Assembly: GCA_030635415.1 (NCBI GenBank)
Contig: DAOVYW010000002.1
Location: 1-33,106, forward strand
Length of the DNA stretch: 33,106 nucleotides
Reading direction: 5' to 3'
From: Candidatus Firestoneibacteriota bacterium
Lineage (GTDB): Bacteria > Oederibacteriota > JAAXVQ01 > JAUVAV01
In this document: positions 1 through 7,395 of the stretch, piece by piece
Layout: each line of letters starts with the position of its first letter
Numbering within the stretch: the first letter of the stretch is position 1
Notes under the pieces: model-generated
Told to the model about the DNA's origin: nothing
Seen by the model: only the letters and a program-made list of their open reading frames with translations
The model's database searches: none
Made by a program: the position numbers and the translations under genes

Positions 1-329
1 GAAGAAAAAATAAGTTGATAGGGGAGAACTATCCCGACAGCCTACGAGAAGGGTGTTTTTAATCCAAAGTTGCAGCCGGCTGCGAGAAACTCCTTGCTTG
101 ACACCAGGTTAGCTTTTTTATCGGTCTAAATACAGCCTAAACCGCCCCGTTTTTAATCATTGACACCCTATTTCGGATTTTGTTAAACTTTTCTTGGAAA
201 CCAAGTACCTATTGCGCCGCAGATAAGCTGTATAAATGATGAAGGCGGGCCCTTCGGAGCCGGTATGCAGGTACAGGCTTCAAACCACCTTATGCTGCTG
301 TAGTCAAAAGTTCTACGAGCGTCTAAAGG
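1..329. other. Leading stretch without a recognisable gene
   Basis: I see no supportable gene here. The plus strand is broken by stops in all frames. The minus strand has one open frame of under 60 codons at about 172-345 with no convincing start and no family resemblance. The stretch precedes the dockerin-like relic and the first copy of the direct repeat, so it is probably decayed accessory DNA. Confidence 0.5.
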
Positions 330-358
330 GGAAGTTCCTTTGGTCGACTCACCTCATC
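330..358 (+). repeat. Direct repeat, copy 1 (29 bp)
   Basis: Positions 330-352 are identical to 3871-3893, followed by one mismatch (353 versus 3894) and five more matches, giving 28 of 29. The core contains the palindrome GTCGAC. The two copies bracket the beta-helix/dockerin gene, the pectate lyase relic and the IS91 transposase tail. Whether it is an element end or a recombination footprint cannot be decided from this window. Confidence 0.8.
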
Positions 359-413
359 CGGGAGCCTCAACGCCACGGATGTTCAAGAGGTGGTTGACGC
401 GGGGTTGAACTGA
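330..413 (+). pseudogene. Dockerin-like C-terminal relic
   Basis: In the frame ending at the TGA 411-413, the last residues read GSLNATDVQEVVDAGLN. They align without gaps to the end of the intact dockerin in the neighbouring gene (GAVNILDVQGIVKIILN), with 8 of 17 identical including the N, D-V-Q and L-N positions, and both run almost straight into a stop. A TAA at 324-326 closes the frame upstream, so only the second half of one dockerin repeat survives. The relic overlaps the direct repeat. It may be the tail of an older secreted protein gene, but the match is short and chance is possible. Confidence 0.35.
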
Positions 414-449
414 TAAAATAGCGTTAAAAAGAGAAAGGCGAATTACAAG

Positions 450-3269
450 ATGATGAGAAGATTGGGAATGTTTTTGATGTGGACAGGATTGTTTCTGTTT
501 GTATCCATAAATTCAGTCCCGGCAGATGTTTATTATGTGGATGCCACTGGTGGGACTGATGCTGCTTCAGGTTTGAGTGACCAAGAGGCATGGGGAACGA
601 TTACTAAGGTGAATAGTTTTAACTTCCAGCCAGGAAATTCAATCCTTTTCAAAAGAGGAGAAACATGGCGCGAGCAGATAACTGTTTCGAGTTCTGGTAC
701 AAAAGAAAATCCGATAACATATAGTAGTTATGGAACCGGCCCAAAACCAGTAATCAATCTGGCTGAAACTATAACCGGCTGGAGTGTCCACAGTGGAAAT
801 ATTTATGTGGCAAATGTTGATTATAATGTTTACCAGGTTTTTCTGGATGGTGAATTCATGACACTGGCGCATCATCCAAATAATGGATATTTAACGGTAG
901 ATGGAGACACCCCCCCATTAGAGAGAAATTATCTTATAGACAATGATTTGGGTTTAAGCGAAAGTCAGGTTGTTGGGGCGGACATATTCCTTTTGGGTAG
1001 AGCGTGGAGAGTGGATGAAACCAGGGTTATTGATTACACAGGGAATAAGATAACCTTTGAAGGGTGGGAACATTGCTGCACAAATTATGCGATGGCGAGT
1101 GGCAAGAAGTACTATCTGGCAAATAAGCTCTGGATGCTGGATAAAGCAGGAGAATGGTATTATGATGATTCTTCAAATAAACTCTATGTCTGGATGCCTG
1201 ACAGTTCGCATCCATCAAGCCACAAAATTGAGGGGAGCAAGCACCTATATGGATTCTATGTAAATAATAAAGAGAATATTGTTATTGATAATCTGGAAAT
1301 ACATAACCCAGTGCATTCCGGAGTATTTCTTAAGAATTCCAACAAATTCACTGTTTCAAATACTGACATTATAAATTCAGGGACAATGAAGTATTATGAT
1401 TTTTGGGAAGAAACAGGAAATGGGATAGTTGTTCTTAAAACTGAAAGTGCTTCTTTGGGTGATGGAGATGGTTTTATCCTCAACAATAAAATAAAAAACA
1501 CAATCCATCGCGGAATCCACAATAAAGGGTTTGCCGGACTTTTAATAGAAAATAATTTAGTGGAAAATGTCGGCATGATAGGTTCAGATGTCTATAGCCC
1601 AAAGCGGAGTACTGGTATACTCGTAAATTCCCCTAATATTGTAATAAAAGGAAATATTATTAAGGATATAGGTTATAGTGGAATACATTTCAGTCAAAAA
1701 AACACCCTAATTGAAAATAATTATATAACCAACACCATGCAGGTCCTGGATGACGGCGGAGGGATATATTGCGGTTTTAAAAATACAGGTGGAAGTAGAA
1801 TTATTGGAAACGTGGTTACAAATACCGGTAAAACCGGAACAAGAATTGGCATTTATCTGGATGACGGAAACACTAATGTCCAGGTTTTGAACAACACCTG
1901 TTCATTTGCCACCATAGGTATTTTCATACACAATGGGCAATATGACACTCTACGCGGGAACAAAATATATGATGTAAACACAGGAATAACAATAAAAGAG
2001 GACATGATTCTTAACGAGCCAGGGTATATTGTGGGCAATGTTATAGAGAATAACACTTTTTTCCTGTTAAACGAGGAGCAAGTTGTTTACAAATACGGCA
2101 ATTTGGGAAATTTGGATTTTGGCACATTTGATTACAATATTTATTCCAGCTTGTATCCTGAACATTTAATTAAAGAAACATATGGAGAAGATGGAATATG
2201 GAAATGGGGGAAATATTATGATTTGAATACCTGGCAAACCTCCCATGGACAAGACCAACATTCAAAATTTATCACTCAGCAAGGAAGCCCTGACCCTTAT
2301 GATAACTCCTTGTTTCTGGTAAACACCGGTCCCAATACAAAACAATTTGCATATAGTGATTACGCAGATGGTAAAAGCTGGACAGATATTGATGGAAATG
2401 CAATTTCCTGGCCTGTCACGCTTGCTGGATATAGTTCGAAGATTCTTTTATGGGATGGAGGGAGTTCTCCCACATCTTCAAATGACTTAATCGCCCACTA
2501 CACAATGGATTCTTCTGATATTTCAGGCAATACAATCTCCGACAAATCAGGAAATGGAGATGACGCCACTATTTATGGAGCTGTTTCAACAACCGGAAAG
2601 ATTAGCCAGGCATTGTATTTTAACGGAGTGAAAGACTATGTTGAAACAAATTATGTTAATCATCTACCACATTGGAGTGTAGGTGTTTGGGTAAAAGGCA
2701 ACAATCTTCCGGGAAGCGATAAGGAGGCCGGCCCGGTGATGAAGCAGGAGAATTTCTTAATCTCCTGGGATCATGAAAGCAGCAGCTTTAGAGAAGCAGC
2801 CGGCATTAGAGTGGGAGGAACATGGTATCCGGCCGGTTTTGGAACACTCAACGCCAATACATGGTGTCACTTAGCCGCAACTTATGACGGCGAGATACTT
2901 AAGGCATACAAGGATGGCAAACTAATAACCGGCAATCCTAATCCATCCGGAAATTCGGACAGCTCCAGCCACTCCGTGAAAATAGGCAGACATGCTGTCA
3001 ATGATTATTATTTCAACGGCGCAATAGATGAAGTCAGAATCTATAACTATGCTTTATCTGCGGATGAAGTATCAAAACTTTATGCCGGCGGTTCAACTCT
3101 CAAAGGCGACCTCACCGGCGACAACCAAATCGACATCCAGGACATCCAGGCCTGCGTCAATCATATCCTCGGGACGCAGGACTGGGGAAGCGCCGCTGAT
3201 GTGAATGGGGACGGGGCGGTAAACATATTGGATGTGCAGGGGATAGTGAAAATCATCCTGAATCCATAG
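450..3269 (+). CDS. Secreted beta-helix / LamG / dockerin protein
   Basis: This is a 939-residue protein probably exported to act on or bind polysaccharide. Residues 1-25 form a signal peptide, with likely cleavage after SVPA. Residues about 250-530 hold Asn/Gly/Ile-rich parallel beta-helix coils (repeated N-x-I-x-x-N patterns), as in polysaccharide lyases and glycoside hydrolases. Residues about 676-865 are a LamG/concanavalin-like domain with the usual HYTMD start and GAIDEVRIYNYALS end. The last 55 residues are a type I dockerin with two calcium loops (DLTGDNQID and DVNGDGAVN). Two ATGs sit at 450 and 453; an AAGG lies about 11 nt upstream. Dockerins normally bind cohesins, and none is visible here. 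Most of the gene is AT-rich, while the dockerin tail from about 3100 is clearly GC-richer. Enzyme versus structural role cannot be decided from the sequence. Confidence 0.88.
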   Translation: MMRRLGMFLMWTGLFLFVSINSVPADVYYVDATGGTDAASGLSDQEAWGTITKVNSFNFQPGNSILFKRGETWREQITVSSSGTKENPITYSSYGTGPKPVINLAETITGWSVHSGNIYVANVDYNVYQVFLDGEFMTLAHHPNNGYLTVDGDTPPLERNYLIDNDLGLSESQVVGADIFLLGRAWRVDETRVIDYTGNKITFEGWEHCCTNYAMASGKKYYLANKLWMLDKAGEWYYDDSSNKLYVWMPDSSHPSSHKIEGSKHLYGFYVNNKENIVIDNLEIHNPVHSGVFLKNSNKFTVSNTDIINSGTMKYYDFWEETGNGIVVLKTESASLGDGDGFILNNKIKNTIHRGIHNKGFAGLLIENNLVENVGMIGSDVYSPKRSTGILVNSPNIVIKGNIIKDIGYSGIHFSQKNTLIENNYITNTMQVLDDGGGIYCGFKNTGGSRIIGNVVTNTGKTGTRIGIYLDDGNTNVQVLNNTCSFATIGIFIHNGQYDTLRGNKIYDVNTGITIKEDMILNEPGYIVGNVIENNTFFLLNEEQVVYKYGNLGNLDFGTFDYNIYSSLYPEHLIKETYGEDGIWKWGKYYDLNTWQTSHGQDQHSKFITQQGSPDPYDNSLFLVNTGPNTKQFAYSDYADGKSWTDIDGNAISWPVTLAGYSSKILLWDGGSSPTSSNDLIAHYTMDSSDISGNTISDKSGNGDDATIYGAVSTTGKISQALYFNGVKDYVETNYVNHLPHWSVGVWVKGNNLPGSDKEAGPVMKQENFLISWDHESSSFREAAGIRVGGTWYPAGFGTLNANTWCHLAATYDGEILKAYKDGKLITGNPNPSGNSDSSSHSVKIGRHAVNDYYFNGAIDEVRIYNYALSADEVSKLYAGGSTLKGDLTGDNQIDIQDIQACVNHILGTQDWGSAADVNGDGAVNILDVQGIVKIILNP

Positions 3270-3297
3270 AGAAGGAAGTTAAAAAATAACCAGGCAA

Positions 3298-3552
3298 ATA
3301 AAAAAAGACAGGTTTAGCGCAATAGGCAAAATAATCCTTTTAACAGTTTCGGGTGTGTTTTTGCTGCTTTTGTCCTCAATAATGCAAAATTGTCAGCCAG
3401 AACTAATGATGTGTTTATCCAGCATATAAGAGTAAGGATTTGGGGACACTTTAGATAATATTATTATCGGCCATTGCTCATTTAGCTGGGGCGTTGATGA
3501 GATCATGGAAATATACAATAATTCCGCTTCAGGCAGCGTTAGAGATGTATAA
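3298..3552 (+). pseudogene. Decayed secreted pectate lyase (PL1-like)
   Basis: Three pieces of one gene appear in alternating frames. From 3298 (ATA where ATG is expected) the frame reads KKDRFSAIGKIILL and on into a signal peptide. From 3378, in another frame, it reads NNAKLSARTNDVFIQHIRVR, the pectate lyase strand before the conserved R-V-G-D. From about 3439, back in the first frame, it reads GDTLDNIIIGHCSFSWGVDE and ends at the TAA 3550-3552. The HCSFSW-DE signature is typical of pectate lyase family 1 beta-helices. Most of the enzyme is missing between and after these pieces, and at least two frame changes are needed. The 3' end stops exactly where the IS91 transposase homology starts. 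The lost gene was probably a partner of the upstream dockerin protein in polysaccharide breakdown. Confidence 0.7.
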
Positions 3553-3734
3553 CGCAGCACATACCGGATAAAGGATTTCAGCTGGTGAGGTATTATGGCT
3601 GGTACAGCAACAAGCGGCGAGGAATGCGAGCTAAGCAACAAAGACAGGGAGTTGCTCGCGGATTGCAGAAAACCGAAATTGAGATTATAGACATATCGAG
3701 TTATCGGGCGCCGAAAGTTCCATCAAAAAAATGA
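3543..3734 (+). mobile_element. IS91-family transposase, C-terminal fragment
   Basis: The frame from 3543 reads RCITQHIPDKGFQ, then LVRYYGWYSNKRRGMRAK, and continues to EIIDISSYRAPKVPSKK before a TGA at 3732-3734. The HIP-K-G, RYYG-YSN-RG and V-PSK blocks are hallmarks of the IS91/IS801 group of Y2 rolling-circle transposases. In intact members the PSK block is followed by a W-R-x-C-I-K-K segment and a CP-C zinc motif, both lost here. The N-terminal catalytic region with its tyrosines is also absent. The fragment joins the pectate lyase relic directly. The first codons (3543-3554) overlap the last codons of that relic in a different frame. Confidence 0.85.
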
Positions 3735-4013
3735 GTGTAGGTTCTCAAATTAAATTGATAAGATAACGCGTTATATTTTTAGGTTGAGACGAGTTTTCCA
3801 GACAAATCCGACTTTGTTTGAATATTGGAAAGTGTTTAAGGTGTGTTAATGGGAGCGGTGTGATTCGAGAGGAAGTTCCTTTGGTCGACTCACTTCATCA
3901 TATTATGCTAATTTTCTGAGAAATAGTAAATCAATAAGGTCATAGATGCGCTTGAGATATGGTGATCATCAGCTAACTAAGGAAGAGGATTCAATCAAAA
4001 AGGAAAACAAATT
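3735..4013. other. Non-coding AT-rich spacer with second repeat copy
   Basis: No gene or RNA is recognised. The stretch contains copy 2 of the direct repeat (3871-3899) and, at its end, a purine-rich ribosome binding site (AAAAAGGA, about 3998-4004) for the gene at 4014. No confident promoter is seen. Confidence 0.5.
3871..3899 (+). repeat. Direct repeat, copy 2 (29 bp)
   Basis: This is the partner of 330-358, in the same orientation, with 23 identical bases followed by one mismatch and five matches. It lies about 140 bp beyond the end of the IS91 transposase fragment, so the two copies enclose about 3.5 kb of accessory genes. Confidence 0.8.
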
Positions 4014-4640
4014 ATGTCATACACCATAGATTTCCATTTTGGAGATGTATTAATGGGACATGAGCAGGCGCACAAGCAGGTGTACGTGGTTTGTTGCCGC
4101 GCTGGGCTTTCTTTCCTATCTTACTGTGACGAGCTTTATATCGATGAGAATGGAGAAGCCGATACCAAATTTCCTTCTGTTAAAGTGACATCGATTGAAA
4201 AAGCGACAGCAATTGCCCAAAACTGGATTGGAAGAGCCCATTACTATCGCTGGCAAACTTTATTGGATCTTGGGGTTTACGCATGGAAGGACAGAGTGAA
4301 TTGTGTAGTTCTTTGTGCAGACTATAGGGACTGGATGAATGTTATGAAAGATAAGGCCTTGGTCGTAAAGATTGGGGGTATAATATGCTCGGTATCAGAG
4401 GCGATAGGGTCGCCGTTTGGGTTCTTCCATGTGAACTCTAATTACATTCCTCTTAACAAATTGGCATTTATTGAGACGATGGCTTTAATTAGAAGCGGCT
4501 CACCCGAACCGCAACTGATGTGGGTTGCTGAGAGTTATCTTCCATACGCCGAACTGCTCACCGCTGCGGGAAATAATCGAACAATTATTCGTTCGCTCTC
4601 AGGCTACTCATTGGCACTGTCAGAAGAAGAATCGGACTAA
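4014..4640 (+). CDS. Hypothetical protein, 208 aa
   Basis: I do not recognise this family. The protein is soluble-looking, with no signal peptide or membrane helix, mixed acidic and aromatic content, a Cys pair early on (VCCRAG, about residues 27-32) and an acidic tail ending EEESD. The start is supported by an AAGGA about 9 nt upstream of ATG 4014. It lies between the IS91 relic and an Imm11-type gene, in AT-rich DNA unlike the recA block. Its position beside an immunity gene allows the guess that it is another immunity or polymorphic-toxin accessory protein, but nothing in the sequence proves it. Confidence 0.6.
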   Translation: MSYTIDFHFGDVLMGHEQAHKQVYVVCCRAGLSFLSYCDELYIDENGEADTKFPSVKVTSIEKATAIAQNWIGRAHYYRWQTLLDLGVYAWKDRVNCVVLCADYRDWMNVMKDKALVVKIGGIICSVSEAIGSPFGFFHVNSNYIPLNKLAFIETMALIRSGSPEPQLMWVAESYLPYAELLTAAGNNRTIIRSLSGYSLALSEEESD

Positions 4641-4870
4641 GGTCATCAGGCGGGCATCTGTGGGAGGGCAACAGGTCGCATCTTAATTAGTGTCTGGACG
4701 AAAACTCAAAACACCAAAGCCATGCTCTGGCCGGCGGTCCTGATTTATCAGTTGTTGAGTTACTTAAAAGGGTAGGGGATGTATTTTATATCACCGTTAG
4801 GATAAGTCCGACAGAATACCAACACCAATACGATTGCATTAGCAAAACAAGAAAATGGGAGAGTGCCTTT

Positions 4871-5455
4871 ATGTTTTATGTTATTAGAGCGGTATACGAT
4901 GAAACAAATGTGTATCTTGATAATAATGTCGCAAATTCTATTCCAAAGCAGTATCAACTTTTTGAGGGTGTGTCGCGCTTGGACGGCTGGTCTGAGGATG
5001 TTGCCTTTAAGTTCTCGATAAACAGACCGGAAGGTATGAACTTGACAGATTGCGTTGCGAATTCTGACCAATTGCTGATAATCAGCGATCGGTTCAGGGT
5101 GGTTCTGGAAGAATTTCAGGTTAAAGACATCGAGTATTTGCCAGTAAAGATAAAGGACCATAAAGGCAGAATGGCGAGTGAACACTACTGGATCGCAAAT
5201 TTCTTAGTTCTGACAGAGGCAGTGGATAGAGAACGTTCCATATTTGATGATAATCCGGGAAGTGAGGATGAAATCTTTGGTTTTGATAAGCTTGTTTTGC
5301 GCGAAGATATTCTAAAGTCCGGCCCGGTGATTTTTAGTTTGAAAGAAGAACCGATGACATTCATAGCAAGGCAGGATCTAGTGAGGCGGATTGAAGAAGC
5401 AGGCTTGGCCGGCGTGGAGTGTGTAGAGACGGATGATTTTAGAACTCTTGATTAA
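4871..5455 (+). CDS. Imm11 / DUF1629-like immunity protein
   Basis: This 194-residue protein matches the pattern of the Imm11 (DUF1629) family, whose members neutralise polymorphic toxins in the cytoplasm of the producing or neighbouring cell. Visible family features are the start FYVIRAVYDE, a middle block LIISDRFRVVLEEFQVKDIE followed by a YLPV segment, and the end FIARQDLVRRIEEAGLAGVE. There is no signal peptide. GGGAG at about 4858-4862 lies 8 nt before the ATG and supports this start. The same frame is open upstream to 4691 but has no ATG, GTG or TTG, so the shorter protein is preferred. No cognate toxin gene is in the window; the neighbours are transposase relics and an unknown gene. 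Family assignment is from remembered motifs. Confidence 0.65.
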   Translation: MFYVIRAVYDETNVYLDNNVANSIPKQYQLFEGVSRLDGWSEDVAFKFSINRPEGMNLTDCVANSDQLLIISDRFRVVLEEFQVKDIEYLPVKIKDHKGRMASEHYWIANFLVLTEAVDRERSIFDDNPGSEDEIFGFDKLVLREDILKSGPVIFSLKEEPMTFIARQDLVRRIEEAGLAGVECVETDDFRTLD

Positions 5456-5510
5456 TGTAACTCCTGTGTATTAGGGGAGGTCTTCTGATAATCGAATAGG
5501 GATTTGTCCA

Positions 5511-5781
5511 ATGTCCCTTGCGCATGAGAAGACGGATTGGAGTGAAGAAGAGAAATGCCGTGCGGATGCGGCCCAGGCAGATTATGCGGCGAAGGCATCT
5601 CACAGAGAACGATCATTAAAAATAGGAAAAGATCATAAACTGGAAGACCATATCCGGGAGAAAATAAACCTCGAGAAATATTCACCGGATGCCATTATTG
5701 GGGAGATCAAAACTAAAGGGTTGGAATTTGAAGGGATGATATGTACCAGGACCCTGTAAAACTATTTAGCAAAAGGCGTGA
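5511..5781 (+). mobile_element. IS30-family transposase relic
   Basis: The frame from 5511 reads ADAAQADYAAKASHRE, then KIGKDHKLEDHI, then KYSPDAIIGEIK and MICTRTL. This is the middle of an IS30 transposase, where Y-S-P-x-A-I-x-G and the M-I-C-T-x-T-L-Y-N-Y block precede the catalytic DDE domain. The conserved Tyr after T-L is replaced by TAA (5757-5759), and the frame then continues NYLAKGVTD as expected before similarity fades. The N-terminal helix-turn-helix and the whole catalytic domain are missing, so it cannot encode a working enzyme. It runs directly into a second, unrelated transposase relic. Confidence 0.75.
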
Positions 5782-5913
5782 CAGATCCTGGGAGAAAGCG
5801 ACTTTGTAGAGCGGGCATTAAAAGCTGCAGAGGAAAATATCAAGAAAACGGAAAAACATAAAAAGCAAGGATGGAATATAGAACGACTGGTGAAAAAAGT
5901 CTGCGGAATATAG
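5782..5913 (+). mobile_element. REP-associated Y1 transposase, C-terminal relic
   Basis: In this frame the sequence reads QILGESDFVERALKAAEEN, then KKTEKHKKQGWNIERLVKKV, and ends CGI before TAG 5911-5913. The I-L-G-x-x-D-F-V-x-x-x-L segment followed by a charged linker and an L-x-x-L/V-V-x-x-V helix is the region after the catalytic domain in Y1_Tnp/REP-associated tyrosine transposases. The HUH catalytic domain is absent. A TGA at 5779-5781 closes the frame upstream. A REP-like palindromic element at 9828-9881 suggests that such transposases were once active in this genome. Confidence 0.6.
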
Positions 5914-6041
5914 CCTTCTTTGTTGGTCTCTTGATCGCGATACCTGTGACATACCTGGCATATGTTTATGTTTACAGGTTGTTAATGAAAGAGGTTGCGG
6001 CTCAGCCGGTGCCTGCGAAATTTGATCTTTCATTTAAATAA
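5871..6041 (+). CDS. Small single-span membrane protein, 56 aa
   Basis: The ATG at 5871 opens a 56-residue frame with a short charged start (MEYRTTGEKSLRN), one strong hydrophobic helix (about residues 14-37, with AFFVGLLIAIPVTYLA), a basic-acidic turn (RLLMKEV) and a soluble tail ending FDLSFK. The composition is what a small inner-membrane protein would show. The start is poor, because AAGG touches the ATG without spacing, and the first 43 bases overlap the Y1 transposase relic in another frame. It may be a genuine small gene or a chance open frame. No family is recognised. Confidence 0.35.
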   Translation: MEYRTTGEKSLRNIAFFVGLLIAIPVTYLAYVYVYRLLMKEVAAQPVPAKFDLSFK

Positions 6042-6146
6042 TTTGGAAGATAAATTCCGAAATTCGTAATTTACCCTGCCAGTAAGCTCTTTTTTCTCTT
6101 TTTTAACTGTTCCAATCAATATGGATTCCAGGGTATGGGAAAGACC

Positions 6147-6176
6147 TTGACACTCCTGGAAATCCCATGCTAAAAT
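6147..6176 (+). promoter_or_regulatory. Sigma70-like promoter for recA
   Basis: A perfect -35 hexamer TTGACA (6147-6152) is followed by an 18-nt spacer and a -10 hexamer TAAAAT (6171-6176) preceded by TGC, giving an extended -10 look. It lies about 100 bp before the recA start. I could not find a convincing LexA operator of the CTG-N10-CAG or GAAC-N4-GTTC kind nearby. Confidence 0.65.
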
Positions 6177-6263
6177 TCCGCTTTAAATAAAATGCCTTGA
6201 TTTTAAGAATTTCTTACCTCCTTCTACCCTAATCTGAAAGAAAGGCATCTATTTCATTAAATG

Positions 6264-6268
6264 GAGGT
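6264..6268 (+). promoter_or_regulatory. recA ribosome binding site (decides the start)
   Basis: GGAGG lies 7 nt before ATG 6276. An in-frame ATG at 6261 overlaps this site and would add five residues absent from RecA proteins, so 6276 is preferred. Confidence 0.85.
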
Positions 6269-6275
6269 TTATATT

Positions 6276-7355
6276 ATGGCAAATGAAAAATCCCGGGCCC
6301 TGGAATTGGCTATTTCCCAGATAGAAAAACAGTTTGGTAAGGGCATGATAATGAAATTCAGCGAGCGTCCGGTGGTTGATGTCAAGGCGATTTCGACCGG
6401 TTCGATCTCACTGGATACTGCCATCGGGGTGGGCGGAATTCCGCGTGGACGCATTATAGAACTTTTTGGTCCCGAATCATCGGGCAAGACCACTCTGGCT
6501 CAGCATGTTGTCGCGCAGACCCAGAAAGCGGGGGGGAATGCCGCTTTTATTGATGCCGAGCATGCCCTTGATCCGGAGTACGCCCGCAAGATCGGCGTGG
6601 ATATTGATAATTTACTCATCTCTCAGCCGGATTCCGGGGAGCAGGCGCTGGATATTGTCGAGACCCTGGTTCGTTCCGGGGCCCTGGATATGATTGTGAT
6701 TGACTCGGTTGCGGCTCTGGTTCCCCGGGCAGAGATTGAAGGGGAAATGGGAGATTCGCATATGGGACTCCAGGCCCGTTTGATGTCCCAGGCGCTGCGA
6801 AAATTAACCGCCATCAGCAGCCGGGCTGCCACTTCCATTATTTTTATTAATCAGCTCCGGGAAAAAATCGGCGTAATGTTCGGTAATCCGGAAGTCACGC
6901 CCGGCGGGCGGGCCCTTAAATTTTATTCCAGTCTGCGTCTGGATATTCGCCGGGTGGAAACCATAAAACAGGGACAGGAATCAATCGGCAACCGGGTGAA
7001 GGTCAAGGTGGTGAAAAATAAGGTGGCGCCGCCTTTCGGTCTGGCTACTTTTGACATTATGTTTGGGGAAGGCATTTCCAAAGAGGGTGACCTGATTGAT
7101 ATGGGCGTAGCCCATGAGATTGTGGAAAAATCCGGAGCTTGGTTCTCCTTTCAAGGCCAACGGATTGGCCAGGGAAGGGAAACGGTTAAGGCTTTTCTAA
7201 AAGGACACACTGAGACCGCGCAGGAGATAGAGAAGCTTATACGGGAAAAACTTATGCCGGTTTCGCAGCCGGAACCGGAGAACGGCAACCACGGGAAAGG
7301 GGCAAACCCGGATCCGGAAGTTGCCCAAACCATGCGAGCCGGACGAAGCAATTAA
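6276..7355 (+). CDS. recA: Recombinase RecA
   Basis: RecA forms ATP-dependent filaments on single-stranded DNA for homologous recombination and, in many bacteria, triggers LexA self-cleavage. The 359-residue length is normal. Walker A GPESSGKT is at residues 65-72. Also present are the MAW-type block FIDAEHALDPEYA, the Walker B strand MIVIDSVAALVPRAE, the L1 loop MGDSHMGLQARLMSQALRK, the L2 region INQLREKIGVMFGNPE with TPGGRALKFYSS, and the C-terminal domain GAWFSF-G-RIGQGRE. All catalytic elements are intact. The tail is short and mixed rather than strongly acidic. It has its own promoter and a strong ribosome binding site. No recX or alaS follows; an AsmA-family gene lies 40 nt downstream, so the two may be co-transcribed. 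Confidence 0.98.
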   Translation: MANEKSRALELAISQIEKQFGKGMIMKFSERPVVDVKAISTGSISLDTAIGVGGIPRGRIIELFGPESSGKTTLAQHVVAQTQKAGGNAAFIDAEHALDPEYARKIGVDIDNLLISQPDSGEQALDIVETLVRSGALDMIVIDSVAALVPRAEIEGEMGDSHMGLQARLMSQALRKLTAISSRAATSIIFINQLREKIGVMFGNPEVTPGGRALKFYSSLRLDIRRVETIKQGQESIGNRVKVKVVKNKVAPPFGLATFDIMFGEGISKEGDLIDMGVAHEIVEKSGAWFSFQGQRIGQGRETVKAFLKGHTETAQEIEKLIREKLMPVSQPEPENGNHGKGANPDPEVAQTMRAGRSN

Positions 7356-7395
7356 TTCCGGATTAGACAATTATCAGCGAGGTTAGTCTTTTCAA

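Noticed and set aside
172..345. Minus-strand open frame overlapping the first direct repeat
   Set aside because: It is under 60 codons with no start or ribosome binding site and no family pattern. It may be part of an element end but cannot be supported as a gene.
4691..4870. Upstream extension of the Imm11-like gene
   Set aside because: The frame is open, but it contains no ATG, GTG or TTG, whereas ATG 4871 has a well-placed GGGAG.
6042..6275. LexA-type SOS operator upstream of recA
   Set aside because: No CTG-N10-CAG or GAAC-N4-GTTC palindrome was found in this stretch. A lineage-specific operator would not be visible by eye.
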